Of a stretch of 64,000 nucleotides of DNA, positions 58,410-64,000 are shown one piece after another. The notes below the pieces were generated by a model, which ran no database searches, was not told the DNA's origin, and worked only from the letters and a program-made list of their open reading frames with translations. The translations under genes and the position numbers were made by a program. How positions within the stretch are numbered: position 1 is the first letter of the stretch; every line of letters starts with the position of its first letter. Source of the stretch: Paenibacillus sp. FSL K6-1330 (GTDB lineage Bacteria > Bacillota > Bacilli > Paenibacillales > Paenibacillaceae); the NCBI RefSeq assembly GCF_037976825.1, contig NZ_CP150269.1, forward strand, positions 5,345,501-5,409,500. Direction: 5' to 3'.

Positions 58410-59350
58410 TCTCCATTGAATTTTTTGTTTCCTACAGCAAGCAGAAGCAATGCCCCTAATATGACTGCCTGGTAAAGCACGGATACACCTAACAGATTCA
58501 ATCCATTACGCAAAAACACGATGATTAGCAGCCCGACAAATGTGCCTGAAAGACTCCCCCTTCCTCCAAAAATATGTGTGCCCCCTATCAGAGTCGCTGT
58601 AATGACATCGAGCTCTATATTGGTACCCGATGTCGCCTCTGCGCTTGCCAGACGCGACACCAGAAATATACCCGCCAAGGCCGAAAACAATCCGCTAAGC
58701 ATAAAGAGGATAAACCGGATGCGTACGACCGAGATACCTGAGTAGCGGACAACCTCTTCATTGTTGCCAATGCCGTACACATAAGTGCTGAATCTTGTTT
58801 TCTTCATGACAAAGCTGGCCAGAAGGAACATCACCACTAGGAAAATCGCATTAACCGGAATGCCGCCGACATACTGCTGGCCCATAAAGTAGAATGCATC
58901 CGGAAAGCCGCTAATGGGTCTGCCCTGATTGATTACGTAGACCAGACCCCGCAGCATCACGAGCATGCCAATGGTGACAACGATCGCCTGCATTCGGTGC
59001 CTTGCGATCAGATAGCCGTTAACCGCCCCGCACAGCAAGCCAGCCAGCAGCCCAATGATCACGCTGATCCATATATCGAGGCCCCGCTCAAAGGCAACTC
59101 CCATACTTACAGCGGAGAAAGCGAGAATTGAGCCTACCGAAAGATCCATGGCACCGGATATGATGATCATGGTCATCGGTATGGCGATCAGCCCTACTTC
59201 AACCATCTGGTTCAGCACATTCATAAAGTTAGTGACGGTCAGGAAATAGGGAGACAAGAAGCTGAACAGCACGATAATGACGAGCAGCAGCAGCATTTGA
59301 ACGATCAGCTTATTTCCCCTAAGCGGGAACCGGCTTGTCCATGTACTCAT
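58406..59350 (-). CDS. sugar ABC permease (second, LsrD/RhaQ-like)
   Basis: The 314-residue permease has eight to ten helices and the BPD_transp_2 pattern (MTMIIISGAMDLSVGSILAFSAV, GGTHIFGGRGSLSGTFVG). With the other permease it makes a heterodimer. Start and stop overlap neighbours by four bases. Confidence 0.9.
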   Translation of the reverse strand: MSTWTSRFPLRGNKLIVQMLLLLVIIVLFSFLSPYFLTVTNFMNVLNQMVEVGLIAIPMTMIIISGAMDLSVGSILAFSAVSMGVAFERGLDIWISVIIGLLAGLLCGAVNGYLIARHRMQAIVVTIGMLVMLRGLVYVINQGRPISGFPDAFYFMGQQYVGGIPVNAIFLVVMFLLASFVMKKTRFSTYVYGIGNNEEVVRYSGISVVRIRFILFMLSGLFSALAGIFLVSRLASAEATSGTNIELDVITATLIGGTHIFGGRGSLSGTFVGLLIIVFLRNGLNLLGVSVLYQAVILGALLLLAVGNKKFNGE

Positions 59351-60309
59351 ACCAAATCCCCCTCTTTTCCTTTGTTTTGCCTTATACGCTGCAGCGTATT
59401 AATGACAATTGCCAGAATAATCAGAAAACCGGTTGCAGCATCAACCCAGAACGGTGAAACCTTGGATATAATGAGCCCATTTTTGACAATGCCCATAAAG
59501 AGCACACCCAGCATCGTTCCGGCTATGGTGCCGACTCCTCCAAAGATGCTTCCCCCGCCGATAAGAACGGCTGCCATGACTTCAAACGCTAAACCGCTGC
59601 CTGCTGTCGAGGCTTGCACACTGCCTACCTTTGCTGCGAAAATAACCGAGGCGATCCCGACTAGCAAGCCAGTTAATACATAGACCTTAAACTTGGTTCG
59701 GGCTACGCTGATTCCCGCCAGCTTGGCTGCTGGTCCATTCCCGCCAATGGAGTAGATTCTTCGGCCCTCACGGGCGAATTTCATTAAATAAATGAAGACC
59801 GCGATAAGAATGACGGCTATTAGCAGCGGGAAGGAAATGCCGAGCAAATACCCTTGTCCGAAGAATCGAAATCCTCCCGGAAAGTTCGTCATCCAGGTTC
59901 CTCCGCTGATCCCTACCGCAATGCCCCGGAAGATATACATGGTGGCCAAGGTGACGATGATGTCCGGTATTTTCCTAACCGCAATGAAATAACCATTGAC
60001 CAGGCCGCATAGAACCCCGATGCATATCCCCATAGCGGCTGCAATCCATGGATGGATGCCATGGCTGAGAAACAATCCGACAGAAGTCGCTGTCACTGCC
60101 AGCACGGAGCCGACGGATAAATCCATGCCCCCCAGCAGAATGACCATCGTCATCCCGATCGCCACGATGAACATGGAGATGTTCTGATCCAGAATCAGCC
60201 TTATATTTTCGAATTGCAAGAAGTCAGGAGATATAATGGAAAACAACAGCGTAACGAGAATGGTAAATAAAATAATAGGCGCTTCATGCACATTTAGTAG
60301 GCGTTTCAT
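59347..60309 (-). CDS. sugar ABC permease (first, LsrC/RhaP-like)
   Basis: A 320-residue BPD_transp_2 permease with the MTMVILLGGMDLSVGSVLAV and GGGSIFGGVGTIAGTMLGV motifs. The presence of two different permeases, in place of one RbsC, is typical of Lsr and Rha systems. Confidence 0.9.
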   Translation of the reverse strand: MKRLLNVHEAPIILFTILVTLLFSIISPDFLQFENIRLILDQNISMFIVAIGMTMVILLGGMDLSVGSVLAVTATSVGLFLSHGIHPWIAAAMGICIGVLCGLVNGYFIAVRKIPDIIVTLATMYIFRGIAVGISGGTWMTNFPGGFRFFGQGYLLGISFPLLIAVILIAVFIYLMKFAREGRRIYSIGGNGPAAKLAGISVARTKFKVYVLTGLLVGIASVIFAAKVGSVQASTAGSGLAFEVMAAVLIGGGSIFGGVGTIAGTMLGVLFMGIVKNGLIISKVSPFWVDAATGFLIILAIVINTLQRIRQNKGKEGDLV

Positions 60310-61817
60310 ATGCGGCCTCCTTCTGAAAGCGGATGTGAAGCACGCTGCAGCAATTGTTCCTGATCAGCCTCGCCATGTGCAAATTCATGCACGATCGTGC
60401 CTTTGTATAGCACCAGGATCCGATCACAGAGTCCAATCACCTCCGGCATTTCGGACGAAATCAGCAGGATGCTCAAGCCTTCCTGGGCCAGTTGATGAAT
60501 AATATTGTAGATCTCCGCCTTCGCTCCGACGTCAACTCCCCGGGTCGGCTCCTCCAGAATAAGAATATCGGGATTCGCTGCAAGCCATTTGCCAATCACA
60601 ACCTTTTGCTGGTTGCCGCCACTCAGAAAGTCTACGCTTTGGCCATCGTTGGGCGCTTTTATTCGAAGCTTCTCCATATACTCCTTGCTCATCTCTTTAA
60701 TCCGCGCCTCGTCCAGCACCGTATACTTTGAAAGCTGCGGCAGCATCGGAATGGACAGATTTTGCCGAATTGACATCGGTTTAATGATGCCTTGACGGTG
60801 ACGATCCGGCGGAACATAAGCAATCTTCTTTGCTTTGGCCTGACTCGGATTATTGATTTTCACCGCTGCGTCACGAATAGTGATTTCACCCGTTCCCCGC
60901 TTTAGACCGAATAAACGCTCGGCAATCGTGTGCGTGCCCGAACCCGGAACGCCGAACAGCCCTAATATCTCTCCTTTTCGCAGCTCAAAAGATACACAGT
61001 GTGCGGAATCGAGCGACAACTGCTCGACCTTCAGCACAACCTCTTGATCGTGCTTCTGTTCCCTGACCGGATATAGCTGGCCAACCTCTTTGCCCACCAT
61101 CATTTGAATCAAGCTCTGTTCGGTAACCTCTTCGATTCCACGGGTATCAATCTTGGCTCCATCCCGCAGCACCGTTACCTTATCCGCAATTTCAAATATT
61201 TCCTTCATGCGGTGAGAGACATACACGATGGCTACGCCCTGCGCCCGGAGCCGGTTGACCACATCAAACATTTTTTTCACTTCGTTTTCCGGAAGCGCCG
61301 CTGACGGTTCATCCATAATGAGCACATCCGCCTGAAAAGACAGCGCTTTCGCAATTTCGATTACTTGCTGGCTGTGAACGCCAAGATGCCGGACCTCCTG
61401 GCGGACATCAATTTCACCTCCCCCTATGGAATCAACCAAACGCTGCGCCTCGTCATACATTTTGGACCACTGTATCCGGCCGAATTTGCCCACCATTTCC
61501 GGACGGTCGATAAATATATTTTCCGCGGCTGTCAAATTAGAAAACAAATTGAATTCCTGGTGGATAATGGACACTCCTTGCCGCTGGGCGTCAAGCGGGT
61601 TGCCGAATGTCACTTCTTTGCCCTTCAGTCTGATCGTTCCTTGCGTCGGTGAATATACGCCGGACAAAATTTTCATCAGCGTGGATTTCCCTGCTCCGTT
61701 CTCCCCCATAAGCGCATGGACTTCGCCCGGATAGAGCTCAAAGCTAACATCTGATAACGCTTTGACCCCTGGGAATTCCTTGCTGATGCCTTCCATTTTC
61801 AAAACCGGATGCCTCAT
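60306..61817 (-). CDS. sugar ABC ATPase with two nucleotide-binding domains
   Basis: The 503-residue CUT2-type ATPase has two fused domains. In the N half, GENGAGKST and LIMDEPSAALPENEV are intact, with an HLGVHSQQ variant in place of the ABC signature. In the C half, Walker A is degenerate (GVPGSGTHT), yet FLSGGNQQK and LEEPTRGVDVG are kept, as is usual for RbsA-type proteins. The ATG has AGGAGG upstream. Confidence 0.92.
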   Translation of the reverse strand: MRHPVLKMEGISKEFPGVKALSDVSFELYPGEVHALMGENGAGKSTLMKILSGVYSPTQGTIRLKGKEVTFGNPLDAQRQGVSIIHQEFNLFSNLTAAENIFIDRPEMVGKFGRIQWSKMYDEAQRLVDSIGGGEIDVRQEVRHLGVHSQQVIEIAKALSFQADVLIMDEPSAALPENEVKKMFDVVNRLRAQGVAIVYVSHRMKEIFEIADKVTVLRDGAKIDTRGIEEVTEQSLIQMMVGKEVGQLYPVREQKHDQEVVLKVEQLSLDSAHCVSFELRKGEILGLFGVPGSGTHTIAERLFGLKRGTGEITIRDAAVKINNPSQAKAKKIAYVPPDRHRQGIIKPMSIRQNLSIPMLPQLSKYTVLDEARIKEMSKEYMEKLRIKAPNDGQSVDFLSGGNQQKVVIGKWLAANPDILILEEPTRGVDVGAKAEIYNIIHQLAQEGLSILLISSEMPEVIGLCDRILVLYKGTIVHEFAHGEADQEQLLQRASHPLSEGGRI

Positions 61818-61971
61818 CGTTCGACCTCCTATTCACCTTACTGAGCTGCTTTTTGGATAACTTTAACAAGACTAAGCGTTAACTCACCAAAGTCTGAGAA
61901 TACAGGTGTCCCTTTCCAGGAAAGAAACCCCGTATATTACCTTTTTATAACGGTCTTATTAACCTATTGTT
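61818..61971 (-). other. gap between kinase and importer genes
   Basis: 154 bases with a CTTTCCTGGAAAG palindrome and a GTTAACGCTTA element that loosely resembles the LacI/cre half-site pattern. A second promoter or operator is possible; the matches are weak. Confidence 0.35.
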
Positions 61972-62880
61972 CTACACCGTAAGAAACGATTGTACCTGTT
62001 CTTCTGTCGGAATCGAGCTTTGGGCACCTGGTACAGATACAGCCAGCGCCGATGCCGCTGTCGCGTAGCACAGACAATCGCGCAGCTCCGCTCCCGTTAC
62101 ATATTTAGCTGCGAACGCTCCGATGAAGGTGTCTCCGGCCGCTGTCGTATCCACTACGTCAACCGAAAATGCGGTTAATGTGATTTGCCTTCCGGATTGG
62201 TCCATATAGATAGAGCCTTTGCTTCCCAAAGTAATAATGAGATGAGGAATGCCGTCATTAAGCAGTTTCTTTCCGGCCTCCAGGGCCTGGCTGCTTCCTT
62301 CAATACGGATGCCGCTCAGCTCCTCCGCCTCGACCTCATTCAGAATGAGGAAAGTGACCTTGCTCAGTTGGCTCTGGTCAAACCCGTCAATTGGAGCTGG
62401 ATTCATAAATACCGGAATACGTTGCTCTGCCGCTTTATCCAGCACCCTTTGATTGGCTGCCGATGATATTTCATTTTGCAGCAAAATGACGTCGAAACCA
62501 GAGAGGTCCAATTTATCTACCTCGTCTGCACCATACCTTCCATTAGCGCCTGAGGATAAAATAATGTTGTTCTCCCCTGCTCCATCGATTGTAATCAAAG
62601 CAAGCCCCGTCATACACGGCTTCTCGATAACATGATCAAGATCAATCCTAGCCTCCGCCAATTCCCTGCGTATGTCGATCCCAAAGGAATCCGAGCCCAG
62701 TGCACCCGCCATAGCGACCGAAGCTCCGGAGCGAGACGCGGCAACCGCCTGGTTAGCCCCCTTGCCCCCAATAAAGAAACGGGTCTCGTTGCCCTGTATC
62801 GTTTCGCCGGGAATGGGGTGACGCTCAACCTGTGTGACAATGTCCATATTCATGCTGCCCACTACCAAGATTTTCGCCAT
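61972..62880 (-). CDS. rbsK: ribokinase-family (PfkB) sugar kinase
   Basis: A 302-residue cytoplasmic kinase: GGKGANQAVAASR near residue 40, the FMNPAP segment and the catalytic loop DTTAAGDTFIGAFAA. The sequence is closest to ribokinases, so ribose or a related sugar is the likely substrate. It sits between the LacI regulator and the importer. In Lsr systems the kinase is of another family (FGGY), so the pathway is not a standard AI-2 one. Confidence 0.88.
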   Translation of the reverse strand: MAKILVVGSMNMDIVTQVERHPIPGETIQGNETRFFIGGKGANQAVAASRSGASVAMAGALGSDSFGIDIRRELAEARIDLDHVIEKPCMTGLALITIDGAGENNIILSSGANGRYGADEVDKLDLSGFDVILLQNEISSAANQRVLDKAAEQRIPVFMNPAPIDGFDQSQLSKVTFLILNEVEAEELSGIRIEGSSQALEAGKKLLNDGIPHLIITLGSKGSIYMDQSGRQITLTAFSVDVVDTTAAGDTFIGAFAAKYVTGAELRDCLCYATAASALAVSVPGAQSSIPTEEQVQSFLTV

Positions 62881-62898
62881 AGCGCTCTCCCCCCAGTA

Positions 62899-63915
62899 TT
62901 ACTCCTTCAGTCTTTTGACTGAGCCGAATTTCTTCAATTCAACATCCAATATCATTTTTTTCAGCTTCGTCCGCTCTTTAGGCTCTCTCTTGATTTTTTG
63001 AATGAGCATTTCCGCCGCTTGAATTCCCATCTCTCTTGTCGGTCTGCTGACCACGGTCACTCTTGGCTGCACGAACTGGGCAAGCTCGTTATCATCAAAG
63101 CCAATTAAAGAAATATCCTCTCCGATTCGGAGATTCAAATCGCGTATCGCTTTAATCGCACCCGTACAGATGACGTTGTTAGCCGCAAATATAGCTGTCG
63201 GTGGCTGCTCGGATTGCATAAGCTCCGTCGTAAATCGGTAGCCGTCCTCTTCCAGCCAATTCCCCTGCTTGTGATAGGCAGGATCGGGTGTCAGGCCCCT
63301 CTCATGCATAGCTTGACGATATCCCCAATAACGGTCCTTGCCATCGTTAAAATCATGCGCCCCATCTATAATGGCAATGCGTTCATGACCATAGTCCACG
63401 AAATGCTTGGTCGCTTCGTACGCGCCGCGGAAGTTGTCGATTAAGACACCATCGTGGCCGCAATCGTTGATATAACGGTCGACAAGGATGGTAGGCTTGC
63501 GAATGTTCCGGTAAAACTCTGCATCCTTATGCGTACCGATTAAGATGATTCCATCCACATTTTTCCCTAGGAAGCTTTCAAAAAATTCTTCCTCCTCTGC
63601 CTCATCGCTATTCGTGGAGACTACTAGAGTAAAGAAGCCTTCCTTCTTGGCCACCTCTACCATGCCGCCAATGACTGCGGTGTAGAAGGGATTCTGAATC
63701 TCCGGCACCACGACGGACAGCATGTTGGTTTTTTTATTGACCATCGATGCAGCCATCGTATTCGGAACGAAGTTCATCTCTTCTATTATTTTGAGTATTT
63801 TCTTGCGAGTGGCTTCACTTACGCGATCTCGTCCATTCATCACTCGGGATACCGTAGCTACAGATACATTTGCTTGCTTGGCTACGTCCTTAATTGTAAT
63901 TTCCTTGTTCGTCAT
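62899..63915 (-). CDS. LacI-family transcriptional regulator
   Basis: A 338-residue repressor with an N-terminal helix-turn-helix (ITIKDVAKQANVSVATVSRVMNG) and a periplasmic-binding-like effector domain. It probably represses the operon it heads and responds to the imported sugar or its phosphate. The ATG with AGGAAGGGGGG upstream is chosen over a GTG two codons earlier that lies in the site. The operon promoter is at the window edge. Confidence 0.92.
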   Translation of the reverse strand: MTNKEITIKDVAKQANVSVATVSRVMNGRDRVSEATRKKILKIIEEMNFVPNTMAASMVNKKTNMLSVVVPEIQNPFYTAVIGGMVEVAKKEGFFTLVVSTNSDEAEEEEFFESFLGKNVDGIILIGTHKDAEFYRNIRKPTILVDRYINDCGHDGVLIDNFRGAYEATKHFVDYGHERIAIIDGAHDFNDGKDRYWGYRQAMHERGLTPDPAYHKQGNWLEEDGYRFTTELMQSEQPPTAIFAANNVICTGAIKAIRDLNLRIGEDISLIGFDDNELAQFVQPRVTVVSRPTREMGIQAAEMLIQKIKREPKERTKLKKMILDVELKKFGSVKRLKE

Positions 63916-63942
63916 AGCCACCCCCCTTCCTTTAGTTTAAAG

Positions 63943-63956
63943 TCATAACGTTTTCT
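63943..63956 (-). promoter_or_regulatory. candidate LacI/CcpA operator (cre-like)
   Basis: On the minus strand AGAAAACGTTATGA matches the cre consensus TGWAARCGYTWWCA at 12 of 14 positions. Located about 30 bases before the LacI start, it could be an autoregulatory operator or a catabolite site. Confidence 0.5.
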
Positions 63957-64000
63957 CAATATTTCCCTTTGATAATAAACGATATGAGTTCATTTCCCAC

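Noticed and set aside
1..64000. CRISPR array, integrase, transposase or prophage genes
   Set aside because: No regularly spaced repeats and no proteins of these families were seen on either strand.

Overview
The window looks like chromosomal DNA from a Paenibacillus-type Firmicute. Ribosome binding sites are strong (AGGAGG type), GTG and TTG starts are common, intrinsic terminators are frequent, and the gene content is Bacillales-like: YugP, YitT, YesL, YjcZ, YtpB, YtxG/YtxH, RacE, a bacterial nitric oxide synthase, a Bacillus-type ferrochelatase and LTA synthase. No phage, transposase, CRISPR array or rRNA gene was seen. The genus is an inference; no marker gene is present.

Layout. 0-5 kb: truncated MBL-fold hydrolase, citramalate synthase, TlpA-type thioredoxin, JAMM peptidase, then a minus-strand unit amt > GlnD-like DUF294 nucleotidyltransferase > DEDDh exonuclease. 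The amt promoter is flanked by two GlnR/TnrA-type boxes. 7-12 kb: MerR regulator with YugP protease, LysR regulator, rhomboid protease, thiol peroxidase, DUF1499 protein, a 6S RNA with its own promoter and terminator, a YesL membrane protein and a 33-residue YjcZ-family peptide. 12-27 kb: CshA-like RNA helicase with a long leader, YitT, a secreted glycoside-hydrolase-like protein, a MATE exporter with a foldable leader, phosphofructokinase and YtpB, an MFS transporter, cold-shock protein, oligoendopeptidase F with two in-frame starts, and an M42 peptidase. 27-40 kb: ABC-F protein, DUF92, FAH-family protein, GDPD, CapA, hemH-hemE, another MFS transporter, two methyltransferases and an LTA synthase. 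41-50 kb: a PadR-HAAS-serine hydrolase operon, a cysteine-free HesB-like protein, a LysM-M14 peptidase, racE, nos and ytxGH.

The most interesting part is 50.7-64 kb. A purine-family riboswitch (about 52196-52303, minus strand) lies between a good promoter and an FAD-dependent oxidoreductase. It keeps the guanine-type specificity base C74 but departs from consensus at two junction positions. The 3' strand of P1 is also the 5' arm of a terminator, so ligand should switch the gene ON. Further right, a nine-gene minus-strand unit encodes a LacI regulator, a ribokinase-family kinase, an Lsr/Rha-type ABC importer (one double ATPase, two permeases, one binding lipoprotein), a ureidoglycolate-lyase-like protein, an M20 hydrolase and a GATase-like protein. 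It looks like an uncharacterised uptake and catabolism system. The unit ends exactly at a displaced 3' fragment of a tRNA gene followed by a terminator, suggesting that it sits at the edge of an integrated island extending past the right end of the window.
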